From assembly GCA_017508975.1 (NCBI GenBank), contig JAFWQU010000011.1, positions 1 to 56,301 of the forward strand: a stretch of DNA of 56,301 nt, written 5' to 3'. Under the pieces are notes generated by a model. That model made no database searches. It had not been told where the DNA came from and saw only the letters and a list, made by a program, of their open reading frames with translations. This DNA comes from Clostridia bacterium (lineage in GTDB: Bacteria; Bacillota; Clostridia; Christensenellales; Aristaeellaceae). Position numbers and translations under genes: made by a program. Positions within the stretch are counted from its first letter, which is position 1. The number at the start of each line of letters is the position of its first letter. Below, one piece after another: positions 44,778 to 53,204 of this stretch.

Positions 44778-44809
44778 AGAGATCCCTCCTTCGTTCAGAT
44801 ACAGTCCCC

Positions 44810-44818
44810 ATCATACCA
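44810..44818 (-). promoter_or_regulatory. Extended -10 of GNAT gene
   Basis: On the minus strand TGGTATGAT, with the -10 hexamer at 44810-44815. No good -35 is seen, as expected for extended -10 promoters. Confidence 0.5.
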
Positions 44819-44853
44819 TATTCCGCATGCCTGCGCCAGCCCCTTTTCAGCGC

Positions 44854-44882
44854 TTGTCTTCCGGGACGGATCGCGGTATCAT
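44854..44882 (+). promoter_or_regulatory. Promoter of P-loop kinase gene
   Basis: TTGTCT (44854-44859), a 17-bp spacer and TATCAT (44877-44882), with GGGGAGGAGGG in the short leader that follows. Confidence 0.75.
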
Positions 44883-44909
44883 GGAGGGCAGGGGAGGAGG
44901 GATTCCGGC

Positions 44910-45428
44910 ATGAACGGCAGGCTCATTGTCTGCGGCCTCAACGGCAGCGGAAAAAGCACCCTCGGACGCGCGCTCGCGGCGGCTCTGGGGTGCCCGTTTC
45001 TGGATGTGGAGACCTACTGGTTCGGAGAACCCGCGGGCGGCTACAACTATGCCCGCCCGCGGACCCGGGAGGAGGTCGAAGCTCTGCTGACCCGCGATCT
45101 CCGGGAAAACCCATCCTGCGTCCTGGCCGCGGTGACCGCGGATTACGGCGCGGCGGCGGAAGCCCTGCTCGACCAGGCGATCTTTCTTCATGTGCCCCGG
45201 GAGATCCGGATGCAGCGGATCCGAGACCGCTCCTTCCGGAAGTTTGGCGCCCGGATGCTCCCCGGCGGGGACCTCCATGCCTCCGAGGAGCGCTTCTTCG
45301 CGATGTGCGCGTCCCGGGAGGAGGCGTATGTCACAGCCTGGCTGCAAAAGGTCGGCCTTCCGGTGATCCACCTGGACGGAACAGCGGATGTGGGGGAGAA
45401 TGTGGAGAAGGCGAAAGGTCTGCTGTAG
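44910..45428 (+). CDS. P-loop nucleotide/small-molecule kinase
   Basis: A 172-residue P-loop kinase of the AAA_18/adenylate- or shikimate-kinase type. Walker A GLNGSGKST is near residue 9, a DVETYWFGE acidic pair near 32, and an Arg-rich lid region (IRMQRIRDRSFRKFG) near 103. The substrate is unknown. The ATG 44910 follows GGGGAGGAGGG; an open frame upstream, through the GNAT antisense, is not used. It has its own promoter and a shared terminator with dapL downstream. Confidence 0.82.
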   Translation: MNGRLIVCGLNGSGKSTLGRALAAALGCPFLDVETYWFGEPAGGYNYARPRTREEVEALLTRDLRENPSCVLAAVTADYGAAAEALLDQAIFLHVPREIRMQRIRDRSFRKFGARMLPGGDLHASEERFFAMCASREEAYVTAWLQKVGLPVIHLDGTADVGENVEKAKGLL

Positions 45429-45436
45429 GGCAATCA

Positions 45437-45486
45437 AAAAGCTCAGTCTCGATCCCGTATACGGAGAGGAAACTGAGCTTTTTTGA
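45437..45486. terminator. Bidirectional terminator
   Basis: AAAAAGCTCAGT and ACTGAGCTTTTTT pair around a mid-length loop. Poly-T runs occur on both strands, so it can stop both the kinase transcript and the dapF-dapL transcript. Confidence 0.9.
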
Positions 45487-45492
45487 CGGCAT

Positions 45493-46719
45493 TTATCCCA
45501 GCCGGTCCAGCCGAGCGATAGCCTCTTTGGTTTTCTCCAGACTGTTGAACGCGGTGAGGCGGAAATAGCCCTCGCCGCTGGGGCCGAAACCGGCGCCGGG
45601 GGTGCCGACGACCTGGCAGTCGGCCAGAAGCTTGTCGAAGAAGGTCCAGCTGTCCATGCCGCCGGGGGTGCGCAGCCAGATATAGGGGGCGTCGACACCG
45701 CCGAAGACCTCAAACCCGCGGGCCTGCAGCCCCTCGCGAATCACCCGGGCGTTCTCCAGATAGCCGCGGATGACCTCGTGAATCTGCTCCTGCCCCTCCG
45801 GGGTGAAGACAGCCGCCGCGGCGCGCTGCACCGGATAGCTGACGCCGTTGAACTTCGTGGCCATGCGGCGCTTCCACAGGGCGTTGAGCTCGGCCGGTTC
45901 CCCGCCGCGCCCGATGCCGCGCACCTCGTGGGGCACGATCGTGTAGGCGCAGCGCGTGCCGGTGAAGCCTGCGGTCTTGCTGAAGGAGCAGCACTCGATG
46001 GCTACCTCGCGGGCACCCTCGATCTCGTAGATGGAGCGCGGAATGCCCGGGGTCGTGATGAAAGCGCGGTAGGCCGCGTCGTAGACGATCAGCGCGCCGT
46101 TTGCCCGGGCCCAGTCCACAAAGCGCTTGAGCTGTTCGCGGGTCAGCACGGTGCCCGTGGGATTGTTCGGGTAGCAGAGGTAGACGACGTCCACCGGCCG
46201 GTCCGGCAGCGGGGGCACAAAGCCGTTCTCCGCATTGCAGGGCAGGTAGACCAGCCGGTCCCAGCGCTCGCCGTTCCAGTCGCCGGCGCGCCCAGCCATT
46301 GCGTTGGAGTCCACATAAACCGGGTAGACCGGGTCGGTGACCGCGATGAGCGCGTCGGGGGAGAAGAGCTCCTGGATGTTGCCCACGTCGGACTTGGCGC
46401 CGTCGGAGACAAACACCTCGTCGTAGGCCAGCTCGACGCCGAGCGGGGCGTAGTCCCCCTCCCGGATGGCGTTGACCAGGAAGTCGTAGCCGAAGTCCGG
46501 CCCGTAGCCCCGGAAGGTCTCCGCCACGCCCATCTCCGCCACGGCCTTCTGCATGGCCTCAATGACCGCCGGCACCAGCGGCCGGGTCACGTCGCCGATG
46601 CCCAGGCGGATGACCTCCTGCTCCGGGTGCTCCTGCTGATAGACCCTGGTGCGCCGCGCGGTCTCCGCGAAGAGGTAGGAGCCGGGCAATTTCTGATAGT
46701 TTTCATTGATATGCAGCAT
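45493..46719 (-). CDS. dapL: LL-diaminopimelate aminotransferase
   Basis: DapL converts tetrahydrodipicolinate directly to LL-diaminopimelate with glutamate as amino donor, replacing DapC/D/E in lysine and peptidoglycan synthesis. The 408 residues include [14 protein letters not shown] near 38, [13 protein letters not shown] near 72, [10 protein letters not shown] near 175 and the PLP lysine in [13 protein letters not shown] near 246, all typical of DapL. The ATG 46719 follows GAGGAG and is 11 bases downstream of the dapF stop, so both share one transcript. Confidence 0.96.
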   Translation of the reverse strand: MLHINENYQKLPGSYLFAETARRTRVYQQEHPEQEVIRLGIGDVTRPLVPAVIEAMQKAVAEMGVAETFRGYGPDFGYDFLVNAIREGDYAPLGVELAYDEVFVSDGAKSDVGNIQELFSPDALIAVTDPVYPVYVDSNAMAGRAGDWNGERWDRLVYLPCNAENGFVPPLPDRPVDVVYLCYPNNPTGTVLTREQLKRFVDWARANGALIVYDAAYRAFITTPGIPRSIYEIEGAREVAIECCSFSKTAGFTGTRCAYTIVPHEVRGIGRGGEPAELNALWKRRMATKFNGVSYPVQRAAAAVFTPEGQEQIHEVIRGYLENARVIREGLQARGFEVFGGVDAPYIWLRTPGGMDSWTFFDKLLADCQVVGTPGAGFGPSGEGYFRLTAFNSLEKTKEAIARLDRLG

Positions 46720-46730
46720 GTTATTACTCC

Positions 46731-47549
46731 TCACTCAAGCCAGTCGCCGTCATAAACAAATTCGGCAGGCCCCTCCTGGGTGACGTGTCCGTCGGGCAGC
46801 CAGGAGACCCGCAGCGAGCCGCCGGGCAGCGCAACTTCCGCGCTGCGCTCGCACAGCCCGCAGAGATTCGCCGCCACCAGCGCCGCGCAGGCGCCGGTTC
46901 CGCAGGCAAGCGTCTCCCCGACGCCGCGCTCCCAGACCCGGACGCGCAGCCGGTCGGGTGCTTCCACCCGGACAAACTCCACATTCGTACGGTGCGGGAA
47001 GAGCGGATGGTGCTCGAGCTTCGGCCCCAGACGGGCGACGGTCTCGTCGCTCAGGTCCTCCGTGAAAAGCACCGCGTGGGGGTTGCCCATCGAGACACAG
47101 GTGAGCTCGAGCCCGTCCACCGGCAGCCGCACCGCGCGCGTTCCCGGCGCGTTCACCGGAATCCGGACGGGGTTCAGCTCCGGACGTCCCATATCCACCC
47201 GCACATGGTCGACCTTGCCCTCCGATACCGTCAGCGCGAGGCCGCGCATGCCGGCGGGGGTTTCCAGCGTGAGCTGCGTCCTGTCGGTCAGCCCGCGCTC
47301 GTAGACGTATTTCCCGACGCAGCGGCAGGCGTTCCCGCACATCTCGCTCTCGGAGCCGTCCGGGTTGAAGATGCGCATCGAGAAATCGGCCTTTTCGGAA
47401 GGCCCGATAAGCACCAGCCCGTCCGCGCCGATGCCGAAATGCGGCCGCGATATGGCCACCGCGAGCGAGGATGGGTCTTCCACCCGCTCGGTAAAGAGAC
47501 TGACATAGATATAGTCGTTGCCGATCCCCTGCATCTTGCTGAACCGCAC
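46731..47549 (-). CDS. dapF: Diaminopimelate epimerase
   Basis: DapF turns LL-DAP into meso-DAP, needed for lysine and cell wall. The 272 residues carry the two catalytic cysteines in MCGNACRC (Cys71) and ACGTGACA (near 225), with GNDYIYV near 10 and FNPDGSESE near 61. The start is GTG at 47549 after GGGAGG with a promoter at 47575-47603; a frame extension upstream lacks support. It precedes dapL; together they convert tetrahydrodipicolinate to meso-DAP in two steps. Confidence 0.95.
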   Translation of the reverse strand: MRFSKMQGIGNDYIYVSLFTERVEDPSSLAVAISRPHFGIGADGLVLIGPSEKADFSMRIFNPDGSESEMCGNACRCVGKYVYERGLTDRTQLTLETPAGMRGLALTVSEGKVDHVRVDMGRPELNPVRIPVNAPGTRAVRLPVDGLELTCVSMGNPHAVLFTEDLSDETVARLGPKLEHHPLFPHRTNVEFVRVEAPDRLRVRVWERGVGETLACGTGACAALVAANLCGLCERSAEVALPGGSLRVSWLPDGHVTQEGPAEFVYDGDWLE

Positions 47550-47574
47550 GGCGCGCTCACCTCCCGACCTGTGC

Positions 47575-47603
47575 AGTATAGCCGCAAGCCGGGGCGCGCG
47601 CAA
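47575..47603 (-). promoter_or_regulatory. Promoter of dapF-dapL
   Basis: On the minus strand TTGCGC (47598-47603), a 17-bp spacer and TATACT (47575-47580), just beyond the terminator of the preceding module. Confidence 0.75.
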
Positions 47604-47616
47604 GACAAAATGCACG

Positions 47617-47643
47617 AAAAAGACAAGGCGCGCGGCCTTGTCT
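47617..47643 (-). terminator. Terminator after membrane module
   Basis: On the minus strand AGACAAGG and CCTTGTCT pair around a GC loop, followed by TTTTCGTG. It lies about 16 bases after the stop of the 170-residue membrane gene. Confidence 0.8.
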
Positions 47644-47658
47644 GAAAAGAATCCGGAA

Positions 47659-48171
47659 TTACTCGATGCGCAGCAGTTCCCCGGGAATCGCCTTCGGCGC
47701 GGGTTCCTTCGGGGCGTCCCGCTGTTCCAACTGTTCCCGCAGGGCGGTCAGCCGCTCGGTGCGGGCCTTGAGCCGGCGCCCGGTCAGCAGGCGGCTCTTG
47801 TAGCGGTCCATCAGCACGCGCACGCCCAGCGTCGCGGGCAGCGCGCCGAGCACGCCCAGCGTGGGCATCAGCAGCGCGCCGACCCCCAGCGCCGCGCCGG
47901 TCTTGGCGGCCCGGAAGGCGCCGTCGTGCACGCCGAGCTTGCCCGGCTTGCGGCCGAGGATCACCTTGGCGCCCTCGGTCGCGGCGATGATCACAAAGGG
48001 CAGCGCGGTGCAGACCGAGGAGGTGAGCTCGGCCATCAGTCCGGTCTCCTCCAGAATGCCGCTGTCCACAGCAATCTCGTCGGCGTAGGTCAGCGAGGTC
48101 GCGATACTGTCCACCAGCGTATCCCGCTGACGGCGCTCATACCCTTTCACAATCTCCCGATAGCTCTTCAT
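47659..48171 (-). CDS. Membrane protein of unknown function, 170 aa
   Basis: Not recognised. The N terminus is a charged helical stretch (about 1-50), followed by a hydrophobic segment (TSSVCTALPFVIIAATEGA, about 51-70) and a Gly/Ala-rich segment (AAKTGAALGVGALLMPTLGV, about 90-110), then a basic helix (RLKARTERLTALREQLEQR) and a proline-rich tail. This looks like a membrane-embedded glycine-zipper type protein. ATG 48171 follows GGGAGGAGGG. It lies 23 bases after the coiled-coil gene upstream and shares its transcript, so the two may act together. Confidence 0.7.
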   Translation of the reverse strand: MKSYREIVKGYERRQRDTLVDSIATSLTYADEIAVDSGILEETGLMAELTSSVCTALPFVIIAATEGAKVILGRKPGKLGVHDGAFRAAKTGAALGVGALLMPTLGVLGALPATLGVRVLMDRYKSRLLTGRRLKARTERLTALREQLEQRDAPKEPAPKAIPGELLRIE

Positions 48172-48194
48172 CGCATTGCCCTCCTCCCGTTTTG

Positions 48195-48623
48195 TTATTT
48201 GAACAGTTGCAGGACGGTTACCAGCACCCAGGAGCCGCAGACGATCGCCGCCAGGATGATCAGCGAGCGCATCAGACCGCCCGGAATCTTCTCTTTTTTG
48301 CGCAGCTTCTGCCGGGACTCCTCCGCGCGCTGCATCGTCTGCAGCTGCCTGCGGAGCTCCTCGACCTGCTCCTCCAGCTCCCGGATCTGCTGCTCGGTGG
48401 CCTGCAGATCGCTGTCGGAGTGCTGCCGGTCGCGCTCCTGCCGCTGTTCCAGCTCGTCCAGTTTGCCCCGGAGCCGGGCCTGGTCGTCGCACAGTCCCTC
48501 CGCCACCAACGTCATCTCGGCGGAGAAATTCTCCACCAGCGCCTGGGTGTTGTCGCCCTTGACTGCTCGCAGCGCGGTTTCCAGCAGCTTGCGCGGGCCG
48601 CTCACGGTTTTTTCCTCAGACAT
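48195..48623 (-). CDS. Tail-anchored coiled-coil protein, 142 aa
   Basis: Not recognised. The 142 residues form a short N-terminal helix, a long coiled coil (about 45-105, rich in Gln, Glu, Arg and Leu), a basic segment (RQKLRKKEK) and a single C-terminal membrane helix (about 118-139). The topology suggests a cytosolic coiled coil tethered to the membrane. The ATG 48623 follows GAGGAGG; the extension upstream is unsupported. It has an extended -10 (TGATATAAT) upstream and is divergent from malQ. Confidence 0.75.
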   Translation of the reverse strand: MSEEKTVSGPRKLLETALRAVKGDNTQALVENFSAEMTLVAEGLCDDQARLRGKLDELEQRQERDRQHSDSDLQATEQQIRELEEQVEELRRQLQTMQRAEESRQKLRKKEKIPGGLMRSLIILAAIVCGSWVLVTVLQLFK

Positions 48624-48650
48624 GGCCGACCTCCTCTCCTCCGGTAAATC

Positions 48651-48659
48651 TATTATATC
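48651..48659 (-). promoter_or_regulatory. Extended -10 of coiled-coil gene
   Basis: On the minus strand TGATATAAT, with the perfect TATAAT hexamer at about 48651-48656. The spacing to any TTGACA is not standard, so it would rely on the extended -10. Confidence 0.55.
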
Positions 48660-48682
48660 ATATTTGTCAATGCCCGGGAAGG

Positions 48683-48711
48683 TTGACAAATTCCTTCCGA
48701 TCCGCTACATT
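48683..48711 (+). promoter_or_regulatory. Promoter of malQ operon
   Basis: A perfect TTGACA (48683-48688), a 17-bp spacer and TACATT (48706-48711). It is divergent from the coiled-coil gene promoter. Confidence 0.7.
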
Positions 48712-48796
48712 ATATAGCGACCTGGATGCTGTCGGTCCGTTGAAAGGATAGCATCCGCAGATGAACTCAATACGAAGTGGGAAAGGTGGCTTTTCG

Positions 48797-50278
48797 ATGC
48801 GTCAGAGCGGTGTTTTGATGCACATCTCCTCCTTGCCCGGGCCGGACGGCATCGGCAGTCTGGGTCCGGAAGCCTATGCGTTCGCGGATTTCCTGCACAA
48901 GAGCGGCATGAACATCTGGCAGGTGCTGCCGATGGGTCCGACGGGCTACGGCGAGTCCCCCTACCAGTCCACCAGCGTCTTCGCGGGAAACCCGCTGCTG
49001 ATCTCCATCGACCGGCTGGCGGAGCAGGGACTCCTGGTGCTGCACCCGGAGGAGCGCTTTGTGCCGGAGAACCCGGAGCAGGTGGACTTCCCGGCGGTCC
49101 GCGCGCACAAGATGAAGCTCCTGCGGGAGAGCTTCTGCCGCTCGGAGAACGCGCTCAAGGAGAAAATGCGCGCCTTCGAGCAGGAGAATCCCTGGGCCTG
49201 TGACTTCGCGCTGTTCACCGCGATCAAGGAGCACTACGGCAACGCGCTGTGGACCCAATGGCCGAACGTGCACGCGCGCCTGCGCCGGCCGGACGCGCTG
49301 CGGAAACTGCGCATCGAGCTGAGCGAGGAGATCAGCTTCCACCGGTGGTGCCAGTATATCTTCGCGCAGCAGTGGCAGGACCTGAAGCATTACTGCAACG
49401 ACCTCGGCATCCTGATGCTGGGGGACATGCCCATCTACTGCGCAGAGGACAGCGCGGACACCTGGACGCACCCGGAGGTCTTCCAGCTGGACCGCAACGG
49501 CGTGCCGAAGCGCATCGCGGGCGTACCGCCGGACTACTTCTCCGAGGACGGACAGCTCTGGGGCAATCCGCTCTACCGCTGGACCTGGCTGCGGCTGCAC
49601 AAATACGGCTGGTGGGTGGACCGCATGCGGCACATGGCGAAGATGTACGACATCGTGCGCGTGGACCACTTCATCGGCTTTGCGAATTACTACTCAGTGC
49701 CCCACGGCGCGGAAAACGCCCGCGGCGGCCGCTGGATCATCGGCCCCGGCAAGCATCTCTTCGACCGGCTGAACCAGGTGCTGCCCGGGCTGGACATCGT
49801 GGCGGAGGACCTGGGCGAGGTGAACGACCGGGTTCGCGAGCTGGTGGCCTACACCGGATATCCGGGCATGAAGGTGCTGACCTTCGCCTTCGGGGGCAAG
49901 GAGGAGAACATGCACCTGCCGGAAAACATCCCGGAGAACACCGCCTACTACACCGGCACCCACGACAACGCCACGGCGCTGGCCTGGGCAGAGGACGCCT
50001 CGGATGAGGAGATCAAGTTCGCGGCGAAGCACATCGGCTTCAAGACCCGCAAGGAGGCGCCCTGGGCGCTGATCCAGGCGGTCATGAAGAGCTGCGCGCG
50101 CATCGCGGTGGTACCGATGCAGGATATCCTGGAGCTGCCCGGCTGGGCCACCATGAACCACCCGGGCATCCTGGGCGGCAACTGGCTGTGGCGCATGAAG
50201 CCCGGCGCGGCTACCGACGAGATCGCCGAAAAGCTCAATAAGCTCAACAAGGCGAGCCACAGGGGGAATCCCGCATGA
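48797..50278 (+). CDS. malQ: 4-alpha-glucanotransferase
   Basis: MalQ (amylomaltase, GH77) transfers glucan chains between maltodextrins, making them good substrates for phosphorylase. The 493 residues start RQSGVLMHISSLPG, a family hallmark, with RVDHFIGF (nucleophile Asp near 290), AEDLGEV (acid/base Glu near 337), GTHDNATALAW (Asp near 390) and the terminal GNWLWRM. An earlier ATG at 48761 is in frame, but alignment and the AAAGGTGG site favour 48797. It overlaps glgP by 4 bases (ATGA). Confidence 0.94.
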   Translation: MRQSGVLMHISSLPGPDGIGSLGPEAYAFADFLHKSGMNIWQVLPMGPTGYGESPYQSTSVFAGNPLLISIDRLAEQGLLVLHPEERFVPENPEQVDFPAVRAHKMKLLRESFCRSENALKEKMRAFEQENPWACDFALFTAIKEHYGNALWTQWPNVHARLRRPDALRKLRIELSEEISFHRWCQYIFAQQWQDLKHYCNDLGILMLGDMPIYCAEDSADTWTHPEVFQLDRNGVPKRIAGVPPDYFSEDGQLWGNPLYRWTWLRLHKYGWWVDRMRHMAKMYDIVRVDHFIGFANYYSVPHGAENARGGRWIIGPGKHLFDRLNQVLPGLDIVAEDLGEVNDRVRELVAYTGYPGMKVLTFAFGGKEENMHLPENIPENTAYYTGTHDNATALAWAEDASDEEIKFAAKHIGFKTRKEAPWALIQAVMKSCARIAVVPMQDILELPGWATMNHPGILGGNWLWRMKPGAATDEIAEKLNKLNKASHRGNPA

Positions 50279-52611
50279 AGGACGCGAAATGGATCGTGAC
50301 GCGGGCGGAGGAACTGCTCCTGGCACGGCACCACGCGTCCTGGAAACAGGCGGACGCCCACCAGCTGCACGACGCCATCGCCGGGGCCGCCCTGGAGGCG
50401 CTGACGCCCGTGTGGACCCGGCGGCAGGCGGAGCGCGCGGGAAAGCGGCAGGCCTACTATTTCTCCGCGGAGTTTCTGATCGGCCGGATGGTCTATAACA
50501 ATCTGTTCAACATGGGCTGCCTGGAGGAGGTCCGGATGCTGCTGGCCGAGCGCGGCGTGGACCTGGCGGTGCTGGAGGAGATCGAGGACGCCTCCCTGGG
50601 CAACGGCGGACTCGGACGGCTGGCGGCCTGCTTCATCGACAGCGCGGCAACGCACAGCATCCCGCTGACCGGCTACGGCCTCCGGTACCGCTACGGACTG
50701 TTCCGGCAGCAAATCCGGGACGGCCGGCAGGTGGAGGAGCCGGACGACTGGACGCGCTGGGGGGACCCCTGGTTCCAGCGGCGGGACCGCGAGGCCGTGG
50801 TGGTCCCCATGGCGACCGGGGACGTGCGCGCGGTGCCCTACGACATGCCCGTGGTGGGCTACGGCGCGGAGAACGTCGGCACGCTGCGCCTGTGGCAGTG
50901 CGAGAGCATCCACGGGATCAACATGCGGCTGTTCAACGAGCAGCGCTATCTGGAGGCCTCCGCCGAGAAGACCTGCGCGGAGGACATCACGAAATTCGTC
51001 TATCCCAACGACAGCAAGCGCGAGGGCAAACAGCTGCGGGTCAAGCAGCAGTATGTGCTGGTCTCCGCCTCCCTGCAGGACCTCCTGCGGCGCTACAAAG
51101 CCCGCCATGGGGACGACTGGCGCTTCTTCGCGGAGGAGCACGCGATCCAGCTCAACGACACGCACCCGGTCATGGCGATCCCGGAGTTGATCCGCCTCCT
51201 GCAGTGGGAGGGTATGGACTTTGAGGAGGCCTTCGGGATCGCGTTCCGCACCTTCTCCTACACCAACCACACGGTGATGCAGGAGGCGCTGGAGAAATGG
51301 GATCTGGACCTGCTGGAGTCGGTGTGCCCGGAGATCGCGGCGCTGATCCGCCGGATCGATGAGCGCTTCCGCGCGGAGGCCGAGCCGACGCCGCAGCGCT
51401 GCATCGTGGAGGGCGGGCGCGCGCACATGGCGGAGCTGGCGGTCTACGCGACCCACGCGACCAACGGCGTGGCCGAACTGCACTCGGAGATCCTGAAGAA
51501 AAAGCTTTTCGCGGACTGGTACGCCCTCTATCCGGAGCGCTTCCAGAACAAGACGAACGGCATCACGCAGCGGCGCTGGCTGGGACTGTGCAACCCGGAG
51601 CTGACCGCGATGCTGCGGCGCGAGCTGGGCGAGGACGGCTTTCTGACGGAGCTCGACCGGCTGCAGGCGCTCAAGCCGAAGATCACGCCCGCGCTGTGCC
51701 GCGAGTTCACGGAGATCAAGCGGATCAAGAAGGAGCAGCTCAGCGCGGCGGTGGAGCGGGCCATGGGCGTGCGCATCGCGCCGGACTGGCTCTTTGACGT
51801 GCAGATCAAGCGCCTGCACGAGTACAAGCGGCAGCTGATGAACGCGCTGTCGGCGCTCGCGCTCTATGTACAGCTCAAGGACGGAAGCCTCACGGACTTC
51901 GCGCCGACGGTTTTCCTGTTCGGCGCGAAGGCGGCGGCGGGCTATGTCCGGGCGAAGTCGGTCATCTACCTGATCCATCAGATCGCGGAGCTGGTGAACC
52001 GGGATCCCGAGGTGAACGGCCGGCTGCAGGTGGTCTTTGTGCCAAACTACAACTGCTCCTGGGCAGAGAAGATCATCCCCGCGGCGGACCTCAGCGAACA
52101 GATCTCCCCGGCGGGGACCGAGGCCAGCGGCACCGGCAACATGAAGCTGATGCTCAACGGCGCGGTGACCCTGGGCACCTTCGACGGCGCGAACATCGAG
52201 ATCGTGGAGGCCGCGGGCCGGGAGAACAATTACATCTTCGGCGCCACGGCGGAGGAGCTGGACGCCATCCGCGCGGACTACGACCCGCGGGAGATCTACC
52301 GCTCGGACGCGCTGCTGGCGAAGGTGCTGGATATGCTCGTGGATGGCACGTTCCCGGACCCGGAGGGCGGTCTGCAGGAGCTGTTCGGCTCGCTGCTCGC
52401 GGGCGCGTCCTGGCACCGGCCGGACCACTATTTCATCCTGAAGGATTTCCGGCCCTATCTGGAGGCGAAGCTGCGGGCCAACCGCGACTGGGCGCACGGG
52501 CCGGAGGCCTTCGCGCGCAAGTGTCTGTACAACATCGCGTCCGCCGGACGCTTCTCCTCGGACCGCACCGTGCGCGAGTACGCGCGGGACATCTGGGGAC
52601 TGGAAGAATGA
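50275..52611 (+). CDS. glgP: Glycogen/maltodextrin phosphorylase
   Basis: GlgP releases glucose-1-phosphate from alpha-1,4-glucans with phosphate. The 778 residues show YYFSAEFLIGRMVYNNL near 62, DASLGNGGLGRLAACF near 106, HAIQLNDTHPVMAIPEL near 290, VPNYNCSWAEKIIPAADL near 590 and the PLP site EASGTGNMKLMLNGA (Lys near 624). It starts in an ATGA overlap with malQ. Glucose-1-phosphate made here could feed both glycolysis and the RmlA step at the far left of the window. Confidence 0.95.
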   Translation: MKDAKWIVTRAEELLLARHHASWKQADAHQLHDAIAGAALEALTPVWTRRQAERAGKRQAYYFSAEFLIGRMVYNNLFNMGCLEEVRMLLAERGVDLAVLEEIEDASLGNGGLGRLAACFIDSAATHSIPLTGYGLRYRYGLFRQQIRDGRQVEEPDDWTRWGDPWFQRRDREAVVVPMATGDVRAVPYDMPVVGYGAENVGTLRLWQCESIHGINMRLFNEQRYLEASAEKTCAEDITKFVYPNDSKREGKQLRVKQQYVLVSASLQDLLRRYKARHGDDWRFFAEEHAIQLNDTHPVMAIPELIRLLQWEGMDFEEAFGIAFRTFSYTNHTVMQEALEKWDLDLLESVCPEIAALIRRIDERFRAEAEPTPQRCIVEGGRAHMAELAVYATHATNGVAELHSEILKKKLFADWYALYPERFQNKTNGITQRRWLGLCNPELTAMLRRELGEDGFLTELDRLQALKPKITPALCREFTEIKRIKKEQLSAAVERAMGVRIAPDWLFDVQIKRLHEYKRQLMNALSALALYVQLKDGSLTDFAPTVFLFGAKAAAGYVRAKSVIYLIHQIAELVNRDPEVNGRLQVVFVPNYNCSWAEKIIPAADLSEQISPAGTEASGTGNMKLMLNGAVTLGTFDGANIEIVEAAGRENNYIFGATAEELDAIRADYDPREIYRSDALLAKVLDMLVDGTFPDPEGGLQELFGSLLAGASWHRPDHYFILKDFRPYLEAKLRANRDWAHGPEAFARKCLYNIASAGRFSSDRTVREYARDIWGLEE

Positions 52612-52661
52612 ATGTGAAACACGGATCCAATCGGCTCCGGAACACAGGGAGGAGGATTTCC

Positions 52662-53195
52662 ATGACGAACATCTGGCACGACATCAGCCCCCACCGCATC
52701 ACCCCCGATGACTTCATTGCGGTGATCGAGATCGAGAAGGGCTCCAAGAACAAGTATGAGCTCGACAAGGAGACCGGGCACATCATTCTGGACCGCATTC
52801 TCTATACGTCCACGCACTATCCGGCGAACTACGGCCTGATCCCGCGCACCTACGCGGACGACCACGATCCGCTGGACGTGCTGGTGGTCTCCAGCGAGTC
52901 CATCGCGCCGCTGAGCCTGGTGCGCTGCTATCCGATCGGCGTGATCAACATGCAGGACCAGGGCATGATGGACGAGAAGATCATCGCGATTCCCTTCAAT
53001 GACCCGACCTACAACGGCTACCATTCGATCCACGAGCTGCCGGTCCACATCTTCGAGGAGATGCGCCACTTCTTCTCGGTCTACAAGAGCCTGGAGGAGA
53101 AGACCACGGTGGTCAACGAGGTGCAGGGACCGGAGGAGGCCCGGGAGGTCATCCGCCACTGCCTGGACGCCTACGTGGACAAATTCTGCAGATGA
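52662..53195 (+). CDS. ppa: Inorganic pyrophosphatase (family I)
   Basis: A family I soluble pyrophosphatase that hydrolyses PPi to phosphate. The 177 residues include IEIEKGSKNKYELDKETG near 24, the metal-binding DDHDPLDVLVV near 66 and DEKIIAIPFNDP near 105. The ATG at 52662 follows GGGAGGAGG. It sits in the malQ-glgP run, 50 bases after glgP, and could supply phosphate for the phosphorylase, though the link may be only positional. Confidence 0.93.
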   Translation: MTNIWHDISPHRITPDDFIAVIEIEKGSKNKYELDKETGHIILDRILYTSTHYPANYGLIPRTYADDHDPLDVLVVSSESIAPLSLVRCYPIGVINMQDQGMMDEKIIAIPFNDPTYNGYHSIHELPVHIFEEMRHFFSVYKSLEEKTTVVNEVQGPEEAREVIRHCLDAYVDKFCR

Positions 53196-53204
53196 GGTGC
53201 GGCC

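Noticed and set aside
48761-48796. Upstream ATG as start of malQ
   Set aside because: The extra 12 residues are not part of the family and the AAAGGTGG site is better placed for the ATG at 48797.
49948-52497. 849-codon open frame on the minus strand
   Set aside because: Antisense to glgP, low-complexity Leu/Arg/His-rich composition, no ribosome binding site.
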